Counted from the stretch's first letter, positions 39,405 to 47,637 are shown. The stretch: DNA of 64,000 nucleotides from Polaromonas sp. (GCA_013298945.1 JAAFJR010000001.1:248001-312000); one strand, 5' to 3'. The notes: generated from the sequence alone by a model not told the origin. Numbers and translations are program-made.

Positions 39405-39455
39405 ATGGACAAACAAGCGCAAACAACATCGTTTGCAGTATGTTTGTCCATTTTG
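39405..39455 (+). terminator. Stem-loop 2 / attenuator between acpP and fabF
   Basis: Outer stem TGGACAAACA with TGTTTGTCCA (10 bp), inner stem GCAAAC with GTTTGC (6 bp), separated by a small internal loop and followed by TTTTGTCG. It looks like a partial intrinsic terminator that would let acpP be made in excess of fabF. Inference from structure only. Confidence 0.6.
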
Positions 39456-39542
39456 TCGTTAGGACTACTGTTTTTTAAGTAGTATCTGAATATTGTGTTT
39501 GACGTTTAATTTTTTTGATAACTTTTTCGGAGCATCCCTTTT

Positions 39543-40790
39543 ATGTCTCGTAGACGCGTCGTTGTGACTGGTTTAGGTTGTGTTAGCCCTGTGGGCAACA
39601 CCGTAGAGGCATCTTGGGCAGCTCTGCTGGCGGGCAAATCTGGCATAGCCAAAATCACAGGCTTTGACGCCAGCGCCTTTAGCACGCATTTTGCGGGTGA
39701 AGTGAAAGACTTCAAAATCGAAGATTACATTCCCGAAAAGGAAGCGCGCCACATGGGTCGCTTCATCCACATGGGCATGGCGGCTGCTTGCCAAGCTGTG
39801 GCAGATTCAGGTTTGGCCACAGGTGACGCTCTGAGCGAGGAAGAAGCCGTGCGCATTGGTTGCAACATCGGTTCAGGTATTGGCGGTTTGCCAACGATTG
39901 AGGCGACGCATATTGAATATGTGAACCGTGGCCCGCGCCGTATCACACCGTTTTTTGTGCCTGCCTCCATCATCAACATGATTTCAGGCAATGTGTCTAT
40001 CAAATTTGGCTTTAAGGGACCCAATATTGCTGTTGTCACTGCTTGCACCACAGGTTTGCACGCCATCGGCACATCGGCACGAATGATTGAGTATGGTGAC
40101 TGCGATGTCATGATTGCTGGCGGTGCAGAGTCCACCACATCACCGCTGGGCCTGGGTGGCTTTGCCGCAGCTCGTGCTTTGAGCACCCGCAACGACGACC
40201 CAGCCACCGCTTCGCGCCCGTGGGACAAAGACCGTGATGGTTTTGTTTTGGGCGAAGGTGCTGGTGTTTTGGTGCTGGAAGAATACGAGCACGCCAAAGC
40301 ACGCGGGGCCAAAATTTACGCTGAAGTGGCGGGTTTTGGTATTACGGGCGATGCTTACCACATGACTGCGCCTAATGTGGATGGCCCACGCCGATCCATG
40401 CAAATGGCGTTGAAAAATGCGGGTGTCAATACCGACAGTGTGCATTACATTAACGCCCACGGCACATCAACGCCACTGGGTGATTTGAACGAAACCAACG
40501 CCATCAAGCTGGCGTTTGGTGACCACGCGAAAAAGACGGTGGTCAACTCCACCAAGTCAATGACGGGGCATTTGCTCGGCGGTGCTGGCGGTATTGAGAG
40601 CGTCTTTACCGCCTTGGCGGTTTACCACCAGAAGAGCCCGCCCACCATCAATATCTTCAACCAAGACCCTGAATGCGATTTGGACTACTGCGCCAATACC
40701 GCGCGTGACCTCAACATTGAAGTTGCTGTGAAAAACAACTTTGGCTTTGGTGGCACCAACGGCACTTTGGTATTCAAGCGCCTGCGCTGA
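39543..40790 (+). CDS. fabF: Beta-ketoacyl-ACP synthase II
   Basis: A 415-residue elongating condensing enzyme. The catalytic Cys is C168 in TACTTGLHAIG, with the His residues in NAHGTSTPLGD (about 303-313) and MTGHLLGGAGG (about 338-348). The C-terminal NNFGFGGTNGTLVF is the family end. The start is ATG at 39543 after CGGAGCATCCCTTTT. It closes the fab cluster; an 81-bp spacer of CCCC-rich repeat then leads to the CptA-like gene and rpoE. Confidence 0.97.
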   Translation: MSRRRVVVTGLGCVSPVGNTVEASWAALLAGKSGIAKITGFDASAFSTHFAGEVKDFKIEDYIPEKEARHMGRFIHMGMAAACQAVADSGLATGDALSEEEAVRIGCNIGSGIGGLPTIEATHIEYVNRGPRRITPFFVPASIINMISGNVSIKFGFKGPNIAVVTACTTGLHAIGTSARMIEYGDCDVMIAGGAESTTSPLGLGGFAAARALSTRNDDPATASRPWDKDRDGFVLGEGAGVLVLEEYEHAKARGAKIYAEVAGFGITGDAYHMTAPNVDGPRRSMQMALKNAGVNTDSVHYINAHGTSTPLGDLNETNAIKLAFGDHAKKTVVNSTKSMTGHLLGGAGGIESVFTALAVYHQKSPPTINIFNQDPECDLDYCANTARDLNIEVAVKNNFGFGGTNGTLVFKRLR

Positions 40791-40831
40791 GTTTTTAATT
40801 TTTCTAAAGCGTCTTTCCTGAACCACCATCT

Positions 40832-40882
40832 TGCCCCCGCAGTTAGTTGCCCCACGGGGGATGCGGGGTATTTGAGGTGGTT
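40832..40882 (+). repeat. GCCCCC/GGGGGC repeat, copy A (runs into the CptA-like gene start)
   Basis: TGCCCCCGCAGTTAG ... GCCCCACGGGGGATGCGGGG ... TTGAGGTGGTTG. The ends match the element at 50825-50897 (TGCCCCCACGC ... CCCCCCAAGGGGGC ... TTGAGGCGGCTT), with a shorter middle. Elements of this kind are common between genes in Comamonadaceae. The TTG start codon of the following gene lies within the conserved TTGAGG end. Confidence 0.65.
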
Positions 40883-41285
40883 GTTGGCATACCTTGTCAT
40901 CTTAGGCGCTGCATCGCTGGGTTTATTCGGTTATTCCACCAGCACAGCATCAAGCCCATTGAACTGGCAATTCGCTTTGGTGGCTGCTACCTGGCTCATC
41001 AGTACGGCTGCTGTTTGGCATTTCTTGCATCAACTACCGCAGGGCGACATTGATTTTGACGGCGAAAACTGGTATTTCACTGATCAAGCAACAAAATTAG
41101 ATCATGTCGGCACTGTGAGCGTTCGGCTTGATGTGCAAAACGGCATGCTGCTGCGGTTTGAGAGTGAGTTCAAACGCGTTTTTTGGCTGTGGTTAGACGC
41201 TGGTTTTAAGCCTGATGATTGGCATGACTTACGCCGTGCTGTATATTCGCGCACAGCTAAGCAGAATTCGCCGGATTTAATATGA
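40872..41285 (+). CDS. CptA/YgfX-like membrane protein
   Basis: 137 residues with two N-terminal hydrophobic helices (about 3-21 and 31-50) and a soluble C-terminal domain. The C-terminal pattern D-G-x-x-W ... G-M-L-L-R-F ... W-L-W-L-D-A ... D-D-W-H-D-L-R-R resembles E. coli YgfX/CptA (GMMLRLRS, LWLAADS, EWRDLRR), also an inner-membrane protein of about 135 aa. YgfX works with SdhE and was described as a cytoskeleton-interfering toxin. Here it directly precedes rpoE and overlaps it by 4 bp (ATGA), so it is cotranscribed with the sigma-E operon. The start is TTG, with no ATG available. The homology is from recall, not a search. Confidence 0.6.
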   Translation: MRWLLAYLVILGAASLGLFGYSTSTASSPLNWQFALVAATWLISTAAVWHFLHQLPQGDIDFDGENWYFTDQATKLDHVGTVSVRLDVQNGMLLRFESEFKRVFWLWLDAGFKPDDWHDLRRAVYSRTAKQNSPDLI

Positions 41286-41935
41286 AGCCCCCATCAAACT
41301 TGCAAGATGACACGCTGCTCCGAGCTGCGCCAGAGCCAGACAGCGATGCCATGCTGGTTGAGCGCACGGTGGCGGGTGATCAGCGTGCGTTTGAACTGTT
41401 GGTCATCAAATACCAGCGGCGTATTCAACGCTTGATTGGTCGCATGGTGCGTGATGTGGATTTGGTGGACGATATTGCGCAAGAAACCTTTATCCGAGCC
41501 TACCGCGCTTTGCCTAAATTTCGAGGTGAGGCGCAGTTTTACACCTGGTTGTACCGCATAGCTGTGAATACGGCCAAGAAGTTTTTACTGGAAATGAAGC
41601 GCGACCCAACCGTGTCCATAGGCACTTTTGGTAACACTGACGAAGACAATGAAACTTTCCAGTCGAAAAACGAACCAATATCGGACGATACACCTGAAAC
41701 CCTGTTTGCCGCCAAAGAAATAGCCAGCACCGTGAACGCCGCGATGATGGCGTTGCCCGAAGATTTGCGCCAAGCGATTACTTTGCGCGAGATTGATGGC
41801 ATGAGCTACGAAGACATTGCGCAGCTAATGGCGTGCCCGATTGGTACGGTGCGGTCTAGGATTTTTAGAGCCAGAGAGGCGATTTCAGCCAAAGTAGGCC
41901 CCTTGTTGGAGAGTCAAACGGGTAAGCGGTGGTGA
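41282..41935 (+). CDS. rpoE: RNA polymerase sigma factor RpoE (AlgU)
   Basis: A 217-residue ECF sigma factor. Region 2 is at about residues 33-100 (LVIKYQRRIQRLIGRMVRD, then DLVDDIAQETFIRAYRAL) and region 4 at about 155-205 (LPEDLRQAITLREIDGMSYE, GTVRSRIFRARE). It directs the envelope-stress regulon and is held inactive by RseA (next gene) until regulated proteolysis. The operon order rpoE-rseA-rseB-mucD is that of Pseudomonas and beta-proteobacteria. The N-terminus MKPPSNLQDDTLLRAAPEPD is longer than in E. coli RpoE. Confidence 0.96.
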   Translation: MKPPSNLQDDTLLRAAPEPDSDAMLVERTVAGDQRAFELLVIKYQRRIQRLIGRMVRDVDLVDDIAQETFIRAYRALPKFRGEAQFYTWLYRIAVNTAKKFLLEMKRDPTVSIGTFGNTDEDNETFQSKNEPISDDTPETLFAAKEIASTVNAAMMALPEDLRQAITLREIDGMSYEDIAQLMACPIGTVRSRIFRAREAISAKVGPLLESQTGKRW

Positions 41936-41987
41936 TGGGAATGGTGATTGGGATGGTAAAAATACTGTTGAAGATGATGGTGAAAAA

Positions 41988-42671
41988 ATGAAAACTGACA
42001 ATAACTTGCCGTTAGATGAGTTTAAAAAAGCACTCATCAGTGATTTGGCGGATGGATTGCTACGCGGCTCTGCCTTTGCGGATGCTATGTCTTTGCTGGA
42101 CAGTAGCAGCCAAGCCCGTGCATATTGGCATGGTTTGCATGTGTTTGGCGACGTTTTGCGTGGCGAAGCGAGTTCACATGCATCAAACACCGCCAAAGAC
42201 ATGGCATTTTTAGACATTTTCAGAGCGAATTTGTCCAAGGAATCACCCTTGAAGGCTGTCGCGCAGGTGAATGCCGTTAAAGATGCTAACGATGCTAACG
42301 ATGCTAACGATGCTAACGATGCTAACGTGCACGTCACAGTTCCTTCCGCCAACGACTCTTTCTTCAATTGGAAATGGGTGGGAGGCTTGTCAGCCGCTGC
42401 CGCTGTTGTTGCTTTTAGCTGGAATTTGGTCAGCAATACCGCTATTTCGCCAAACGGTGCGGGGGCGCAATTGGCTCAGTCGGTGCCACAAGCTGAACCC
42501 GTAGTTACTCAAACATCCGCTGGGGCAATGCTGCGTAACCCACAGCTTGACGCTTTGATTGCAGCACACAACCAAGCCGGTGGCAGTTCTGCGTTGCAAA
42601 TGCCTTCTGGCTTTTTGCGCAGCGCTACGTTCACGACTGATGTATCTGCGACGGGTTTGGGTGCTAAATGA
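41988..42671 (+). CDS. rseA: Anti-sigma-E factor RseA (MucA-like)
   Basis: A 227-residue single-pass inner-membrane protein. The N-terminal cytoplasmic part (about 1-70), including LISDLADGLL near residues 15-24, binds RpoE. A TM segment lies at about 128-146 (GGLSAAAAVVAFSWNLVS) and the periplasmic tail binds RseB. Between the sigma-binding domain and the TM is a perfect five-fold DAN repeat coded by 9-bp units. It is 52 bp after rpoE, and its stop overlaps the rseB start by 4 bp (ATGA), so synthesis of both negative regulators is coupled. Confidence 0.9.
   Translation: MKTDNNLPLDEFKKALISDLADGLLRGSAFADAMSLLDSSSQARAYWHGLHVFGDVLRGEASSHASNTAKDMAFLDIFRANLSKESPLKAVAQVNAVKDANDANDANDANDANVHVTVPSANDSFFNWKWVGGLSAAAAVVAFSWNLVSNTAISPNGAGAQLAQSVPQAEPVVTQTSAGAMLRNPQLDALIAAHNQAGGSSALQMPSGFLRSATFTTDVSATGLGAK
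42282..42326 (+). repeat. Five perfect 9-bp tandem repeats in rseA
   Basis: GATGCTAAC repeated five times without mismatch, coding D-A-N units in the juxtamembrane cytoplasmic linker of the anti-sigma factor. Perfect identity implies recent expansion by slippage; unit number could vary without breaking the frame. Confidence 0.95.
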
Positions 42672-43705
42672 GTATAAAGATGTCATTTTTAACGATTTAT
42701 AGACTTGTAGCCGGCGTATTTGTTGCCTCTATAGCTATAAATTCTATAGCAAATGATGATTTAAATGCGACTAGGCAACAAGCTACGCAGGCTGCAAATT
42801 CAGCTAAAACGGCGCACACTGGTGGTTACAAGTCAGTCAACGAATGGCTGGTGCGCATCCATGATGCTTCGCGCCGCCGCGCTTACACAGGGACGTTTGT
42901 TGTCTCTGTCGGTGCAGAAATGGCCAGTGCACGCATTTGGCATGTGTGTGATGGTGAGCAGCAGATGGAACGGGTGGAATCTCTCACCGGTACGCCGCGT
43001 TCCACATTTAGGCGTAATAACCATGTGGTCACCTTTTTCCCAGATACCAAGATCGCTCGCTCAGAAGAGCGCGAGTCGTTGGGCATTTTCCCCAATTTTC
43101 TCAAATCTAATGACAGCGCGATTGCTGAGTTTTACAACATCAAAATGCTGGACGCCGAGCGTGTGGCGGGGCTGGAGACGGAAGTTGTTCAGCTGATTGC
43201 CAAAGACGCTTTGCGATACAGCTACCGTATTTGGACTGAGCGCAAAAGCGGCTTGGTTGTGAAACTGCAGACTTTAGATGCCTCTGGCCGCGTGATAGAG
43301 CAAGCTGCGTTTTCAGAGTTGAACCTAGATGCGCCGGTGAAGATGGAAAAATTGGCCGCCATGATGAACAACACGGCTGGCCACAAGCTAGAGCAGGTTG
43401 AAATGAGCAAAACAACCGCCATATCGCAGGGCTGGACCATGTCGCGCAGTGTGCCAGGCTTTGCATCGGTAAGTTGTTTTAAGCGGACTGACACGATGCA
43501 ATGGATTTTTTCAGATGGTCTGGCTACGGTTTCGCTCTTTGTCGAGCCTTTTGATCGCAAACGCCACACCCAAGAAGGTGTTTGGGCTATGGGGGCAACG
43601 CAAACGCTAGCAAAACGCTTGGACGATTGGTGGCTAACAGCGGTAGGCGAAGTGCCCGCGCCCACGTTGAAGGTCTTTGCGCAGCACCTAGAGCGCAAAA
43701 AGTAA
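42668..43705 (+). CDS. rseB: Sigma-E factor regulatory protein RseB (MucB)
   Basis: A 345-residue periplasmic protein that binds the RseA tail and shields it from proteolysis, sensing mislocalised lipoproteins or LPS. The N-terminal LolA-like domain includes WLVRIHDASRRRAYTGTFVV (about 60-79) and ARIWHVCDGEQQMERVESL; the C-terminal domain ends with the family-type FVEPFD and GATQ segments. The signal peptide is unusual: residues 14-28 (VAGVFVASIAINSIA) are coded by a complete 45-bp dispersed repeat, supplying the hydrophobic core and a plausible S-I-A cleavage site. A second, partial inverted copy may follow at 42774-42797. The ATG overlaps the rseA stop. Confidence 0.93.
   Translation: MSIKMSFLTIYRLVAGVFVASIAINSIANDDLNATRQQATQAANSAKTAHTGGYKSVNEWLVRIHDASRRRAYTGTFVVSVGAEMASARIWHVCDGEQQMERVESLTGTPRSTFRRNNHVVTFFPDTKIARSEERESLGIFPNFLKSNDSAIAEFYNIKMLDAERVAGLETEVVQLIAKDALRYSYRIWTERKSGLVVKLQTLDASGRVIEQAAFSELNLDAPVKMEKLAAMMNNTAGHKLEQVEMSKTTAISQGWTMSRSVPGFASVSCFKRTDTMQWIFSDGLATVSLFVEPFDRKRHTQEGVWAMGATQTLAKRLDDWWLTAVGEVPAPTLKVFAQHLERKK
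42703..42751 (+). repeat. 45-bp dispersed repeat, copy 9 (codes RseB signal peptide core)
   Basis: The core is 42707-42751: GTAGCCGGCGTATTTGTTGC ... GCTATAAATTCTATAGCA. Nearly identical to intergenic copies, so insertion is recent or the sequence is constrained. The codon-8 stop of intergenic copies is TCT here. In frame it reads VAGVFVASIAINSIA. Confidence 0.92.
42774..42797 (-). repeat. Partial inverted copy of the 45-bp repeat in rseB
   Basis: Minus strand reads roughly GCAGCCTGCGTAGCTTGTTGCC, about half of the unit, facing copy 9 over 23 bp. One base longer than the consensus at this point, hence a different frame. It may be a degenerate fragment or an independent similarity. Confidence 0.35.
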
Positions 43706-43765
43706 ATTTGGTTTGTATTTTTGTATTTTTTGATTTAATTTTTTTGATTTATAGGAACGACAACA

Positions 43766-45268
43766 ATGAAGTTTTTCAAAAATTTGCTTGCTAGTACGGC
43801 TGTTTTTGCATTGGCTGGCGCTTTCTTGCTGCCATTGCAGACAGCAGCACAAGTACGCGGTTTGCCAGATTTCACCGAATTGGTGGACCAAGTGGGACCT
43901 TCTGTGGTGAATATCCGAACCATGGAAAAAGCCAGTAGCCGAGGTGGTATCGGGGGTGGCAGTGGTTCAGAGTCAGACGAAGACATTCAAGAGTTGTTGC
44001 GCAAATTCTTTGGTGACCGCATGCCTGGCGCACCTAAAGCTGACCCAAAAGCTGATCCAAGGGCAGAAAAATCTGACCCCAAAACACCGAAACGCCGTGT
44101 GCCAGAACCACGCGAAGACCAGCCGCGTGGCGTGGGTTCAGGCTTTATTTTGAGTGCGGACGGATTGGTCATGACCAACGCGCATGTGGTTGAAGGTGCA
44201 GATGAAGTCTTGGTGACCTTGACTGACAAGCGGGAATTCAAAGCGAAAATTATCGGCTCAGACAAACGCACCGATGTAGCCGTTATCAAAATTGAAGCTA
44301 CAGGCTTGCCTGCGGTGAAGATTGGCGACGTGAATCGCCTTAAAGTGGGCGAGTGGGTGATGGCGATTGGCTCGCCGTTTGGCTTGGAGAACACAGTGAC
44401 TGCTGGCATCGTCAGCGCCAAGCAGCGCGATACTGGCGATTATTTGCCATTGATTCAAACGGATGTGGCCATCAACCCTGGCAATTCAGGTGGTCCGCTG
44501 ATCAATATGCGTGGCGAGGTGGTTGGTATCAACAGCCAAATTTATTCACGCTCAGGCGGCTTCCAAGGCATTTCGTTCGCCATCCCTATTGATGAAGCCG
44601 CGCGTGTGAGTGATCAATTACGTACAACCGGTCGCGTGTCGCGCGGGCGCATTGGTGTGCAAATCGATCAAGTCAGCAAAGAAATAGCCGAATCCATTGG
44701 TTTGCCTAAGGCGCAGGGAGCTTTGGTGCGCGGCGTGGAAGCCGGCGCACCAGCCGCGTTGGCGGGTGTTGAAGCGGGTGACGTGATTTTGAAGTTTGGC
44801 GGTGTAACGATTGAGAAGTCAGCCGATTTGCCGCGCTTTGTCGGTAACACCAAACCGGGTAGCAAGAGCACACTTAGTATCTACAGGCGCGGTGCGACCA
44901 AGGAGTTGGTTGTAACCGTTGGCGAATTAGAGGATGAAAAAGTAGCCAAAAAACCTGCCGCTAAAGATGTCAAACCCAAAGCGGTAACGGCTGCACAAAG
45001 CTGGGGCTTGGTTGTGAGCGATTTGACTGACGCTGCGAAGAATGAGTTGAAGATCAAAGGTGGTGTCAAAGTTGATTCTGCCAGTGACGCTGCCGAACGT
45101 GCGGGTTTACGTGCGGGAGATGTGATCAGTTCGGTTGCAAATATGGAAGTTAATACGGTCAAAGAGTTTGAAGCCGTGCTTGCGAAAATTGATAAAACCA
45201 AGACCATCAATGTGCTTTTTCGACGTGGTGAGTGGGCGCAATTTGCTTTAATCAAGCCGTCAAAATAA
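43766..45268 (+). CDS. mucD: Periplasmic serine endoprotease DegP/MucD
   Basis: 500 residues with a signal peptide (cleavage near QTAAQV, residues 25-30). The trypsin-like protease domain carries H140 (TNAHVVEG), D170 (RTDVAVIK) and S241 (GNSGGPL). PDZ1 spans about 283-375 and PDZ2 about 400-495. An Asp/Lys/Pro-rich linker (KADPKADPRAEKSDPK, about 91-106) lies in the LA-loop region. It degrades misfolded envelope proteins. The last gene of the sigma-E operon: 60 bp of T-rich DNA precede it and a clear terminator follows. Confidence 0.95.
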   Translation: MKFFKNLLASTAVFALAGAFLLPLQTAAQVRGLPDFTELVDQVGPSVVNIRTMEKASSRGGIGGGSGSESDEDIQELLRKFFGDRMPGAPKADPKADPRAEKSDPKTPKRRVPEPREDQPRGVGSGFILSADGLVMTNAHVVEGADEVLVTLTDKREFKAKIIGSDKRTDVAVIKIEATGLPAVKIGDVNRLKVGEWVMAIGSPFGLENTVTAGIVSAKQRDTGDYLPLIQTDVAINPGNSGGPLINMRGEVVGINSQIYSRSGGFQGISFAIPIDEAARVSDQLRTTGRVSRGRIGVQIDQVSKEIAESIGLPKAQGALVRGVEAGAPAALAGVEAGDVILKFGGVTIEKSADLPRFVGNTKPGSKSTLSIYRRGATKELVVTVGELEDEKVAKKPAAKDVKPKAVTAAQSWGLVVSDLTDAAKNELKIKGGVKVDSASDAAERAGLRAGDVISSVANMEVNTVKEFEAVLAKIDKTKTINVLFRRGEWAQFALIKPSK

Positions 45269-45303
45269 GCTGCTCTTACCTGTTTCAGCCAGATTCGGCG
45301 CTC

Positions 45304-45341
45304 AAAGACCTCAAGCCAGTCATGGTTTTGAGGTCTTTTTC
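45304..45341 (+). terminator. Intrinsic terminator after mucD
   Basis: AAAGACCTCAA, 13-nt loop, TTGAGGTCTTTTT followed by CTTG. A good stem of about 10 bp with a T-run, 36 bp after the mucD stop. It marks the end of the sigma-E operon. Confidence 0.85.
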
Positions 45342-45537
45342 TTGCTAACTTTGTCTGAAAAAAGTCAATAATTTATTTATTTTTATTTATTTTCGAACTC
45401 TTTAAAGTGTGTGCTCACTAACTTAATTTTAAAACTTACGATAAAATTAGATAAAATCAATGCTTGAAAATGCAGATTTGTCGCATATTGAATCAGTTTT
45501 TAGGTACTTTTTGACTTTGCCCACAACAGTCCACCGA

Positions 45538-45604
45538 CGATCCACAGATCGCCCACAAGTTGTTCAGTGGTTAAATTGTAAAACTGTGATTAAGCTGTGA
45601 ATAA
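45538..45604. other. Cluster of DnaA-box-like sequences
   Basis: TGTGAATAA at 45596-45604 is the complement of TTATTCACA, which fits the TTATNCACA box. TGTGATTAA at 45585-45593 is one mismatch away and CGATCCACA at 45538-45546 two. No dnaA, dnaN or gidA is nearby, so this is not taken as oriC; a DnaA-binding regulatory site is possible. Confidence 0.3.
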
Positions 45605-45651
45605 CTTTTCGTTGCTGCCCTGCAACATCCCATGTCAACAGATTTTGGGGC

Positions 45652-45679
45652 TTCACAAACCGGCTTTTTTGCCTACAAT
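45652..45679 (+). promoter_or_regulatory. Promoter-like element for candidate sRNA
   Basis: TTCACA and TACAAT separated by 16 bp, each one mismatch from the sigma-70 consensus hexamers. Predicted transcription start about 45686. Confidence 0.45.
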
Positions 45680-45685
45680 GAAGTT

Positions 45686-45750
45686 CCAACTATCGCAGTT
45701 GCCATGCTTGTTGGTTTCAGGGCGCGTCACAATTTGACGCGCCCTTTTTT
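45686..45750 (+). ncRNA. Candidate small RNA upstream of lepA
   Basis: From the predicted start to the T-run is about 65 nt. The 5' part is largely unstructured and pyrimidine-rich (TTCCAACTATCGC, CATGCTTGTTGG); the 3' end is a 9-bp GC stem GGGCGCGTC/GACGCGCCC with a 7-nt loop and six T residues, the usual architecture of an Hfq-type sRNA. It stands just downstream of the sigma-E operon and 76 bp before lepA. No known family is recognised. It could instead be an attenuated lepA leader. Confidence 0.45.
45719..45750 (+). terminator. Strong intrinsic terminator upstream of lepA
   Basis: AGGGCGCGTC, loop ACAATTT, GACGCGCCC, TTTTTT. It must end transcripts starting upstream, so lepA needs a promoter in 45751-45825 or read-through. 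Confidence 0.9.
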
Positions 45751-45825
45751 ATGTCCGCTTTGCTTCATTAGACTCTTTTTTGTAATGGCATTCGTTTCAA
45801 TTCAATCACTTAAAGCATCACGTTG

Positions 45826-47637
45826 ATGAATCACATCAGAAATTTTTCTATCATTGCACATATTGATCATGGTAAATCGACACTTGCTGATCGTTTGATC
45901 CAGCGCTGTGGCGGTCTTGAAGCGCGTGATATGTCGGCGCAAGTATTAGACTCGATGGACATCGAGAAAGAGCGTGGGATAACCATCAAAGCACAGACCG
46001 CTGCGCTGCATTACAAAGCAAAAAATGGTGAGATTTACAACCTCAATTTGATCGACACGCCAGGCCATGTTGACTTCTCTTACGAAGTATCACGTTCGCT
46101 CAGCGCATGTGAAGGCGCATTGTTGGTTGTGGATGCCAGCCAAGGGGTAGAAGCGCAAACAGTAGCGAACTGCTACACCGCCCTCGACCTCGGCGTTGAA
46201 GTTGTTCCTGTGCTCAACAAAATGGATCTGCCCAATGCTGATCCTGAAGGCGCGCGCAAAGAAATTGAAGATGTGATCGGCATTGACGCGACTGACGCGA
46301 TTTCATGTTCCGCGAAAACTGGCTTGGGTATCGATGACATCTTAGAGATGGTGGTCGCTAAAGTACCACCACCACGCGGAAACCCTAATGCGCCTCTGCG
46401 TGCCATGATCATTGACAGCTGGTTTGACAGCTATGTCGGTGTGGTGATGTTGGTGCGTGTGGTTGATGGCCGCTTAGCGAAAAACGATCGCATCAAGATG
46501 ATGGCGACAGGTGCAACCTACAACGCAGACAAAGTAGGCGTCTTTACACCGACAGACAAAGAGCGCCCGGCCTTGGAGACAGGCGAAGTGGGATACATCA
46601 TTGCAGGTATCAAAGAGTTGCAAGCCGCCAAGGTGGGTGATACGGTAACTTTGATCAAAGCTGGCTCTGGCGGCGCTGCATTGACGGCGACTGAACCATT
46701 GCCGGGCTTCAAAGAAATTCAACCACAAGTGTTCGCCGGTTTGTACCCGACTGAAGCCAATCAATACGAAGGCTTGCGAGACAGCTTAGAAAAACTCAAA
46801 CTCAATGACGCATCCTTGCAGTACGAACCTGAAGTCAGCCAAGCGCTGGGTTTTGGCTTCCGCTGCGGATTTTTAGGCTTGCTGCACATGGAAATTGTGC
46901 AAGAGCGCTTGGAGCGCGAGTTTGATCAAGATTTGATCACGACAGCACCAAGCGTTGTTTATGAAGTCATGACGTCCGATGGCGTTGTTACGATGGTGGA
47001 GAATCCAGCAAAAATGCCAGAACAAGGCAAAATGACGGAAATCCGCGAACCCATCGTGACCGTGCATTTGTACATGCCGCAAGAGTATGTAGGTGCGGTC
47101 ATGACCTTGGCCAATCAAAAGCGCGGCATCCAGTTAGATATGACCTACGCAGGTCGTCAAGTGAAGCTGACCTATGAAATCCCGCTCGGTGAGATCGTTC
47201 TGGACTTCTTTGATAAGTTGAAGTCAGTGAGTCGTGGGTATGCGTCAATGGATTACGAGTTCAAAGAATTCCGGGCTGCAGATGTCGTTAAAGTGGATAT
47301 TTTGTTGAATGGTGAAAAGGTTGATGCCTTGTCCATCATTGTTCACCGCTCACAATCTCAATACCGCGGCCGTGCTGTGGTTGCTAAAATGCGTGAGATC
47401 ATTGCGCGTCAACAATTTGACGTGGCGATACAAGCCGCTATTGGTGCGAATATCATTGCCCGTGAATCACTCAAAGCATTGCGCAAAAACGTGATTGCGA
47501 AGTGCTACGGCGGTGATATTTCTCGGAAAAAGAAGTTGTTAGAAAAACAAAAAGCAGGTAAAAAGCGCATGAAGCAAATTGGCTCAGTCGAGGTGCCTCA
47601 GGAAGCGTTTTTAGCCATATTACAGGTTCAAGATTAA
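45826..47637 (+). CDS. lepA: Elongation factor 4 (LepA)
   Basis: A 603-residue translational GTPase. G1 is AHIDHGKST (about 11-19), G3 DTPGHVDF (about 77-84) and G4 NKMD (about 131-134). The C-terminal LepA-specific domain contains SIIVHRSQ and the basic [17 protein letters not shown] near residues 565-581. It functions in ribosome back-translocation or biogenesis under stress. ATG 45826 is preferred over the TTG immediately before it. Its stop overlaps the lepB start by one base (TAATG), the classic lepA-lepB pairing. Confidence 0.97.
   Translation: MNHIRNFSIIAHIDHGKSTLADRLIQRCGGLEARDMSAQVLDSMDIEKERGITIKAQTAALHYKAKNGEIYNLNLIDTPGHVDFSYEVSRSLSACEGALLVVDASQGVEAQTVANCYTALDLGVEVVPVLNKMDLPNADPEGARKEIEDVIGIDATDAISCSAKTGLGIDDILEMVVAKVPPPRGNPNAPLRAMIIDSWFDSYVGVVMLVRVVDGRLAKNDRIKMMATGATYNADKVGVFTPTDKERPALETGEVGYIIAGIKELQAAKVGDTVTLIKAGSGGAALTATEPLPGFKEIQPQVFAGLYPTEANQYEGLRDSLEKLKLNDASLQYEPEVSQALGFGFRCGFLGLLHMEIVQERLEREFDQDLITTAPSVVYEVMTSDGVVTMVENPAKMPEQGKMTEIREPIVTVHLYMPQEYVGAVMTLANQKRGIQLDMTYAGRQVKLTYEIPLGEIVLDFFDKLKSVSRGYASMDYEFKEFRAADVVKVDILLNGEKVDALSIIVHRSQSQYRGRAVVAKMREIIARQQFDVAIQAAIGANIIARESLKALRKNVIAKCYGGDISRKKKLLEKQKAGKKRMKQIGSVEVPQEAFLAILQVQD

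Larger units (their letters stand above)
45269..45825. other. Gene-poor spacer between mucD and lepA
   Basis: The only stretch above 300 bp without a protein gene. It contains: the mucD terminator (45304-45341); a strongly AT-rich segment (about 45355-45465); a cluster of DnaA-box-like sequences (45538-45604); a promoter-like pair (45652-45679); and a strong intrinsic terminator (45719-45750). Together the last two suggest a small RNA gene. The frame 45632-45826 is open but crosses the terminator and is not supported as a gene. Confidence 0.7.

Noticed and set aside
42774-42797. Second full repeat copy in rseB
   Set aside because: Only about 22 bp match with one extra base; reported as a low-confidence partial copy, not counted among the 13.
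45538-45604. DnaA-box cluster in AT-rich DNA as a replication origin
   Set aside because: Only one box fits the consensus and none of dnaA, dnaN, gyrB, gidA or parAB is nearby. Kept as a weak site only.
45632-45826. 64-residue open frame (MSTDFGASQT start) just upstream of lepA
   Set aside because: It crosses a strong intrinsic terminator, has no ribosome binding site and an unlikely composition; a small RNA explains the signals better.
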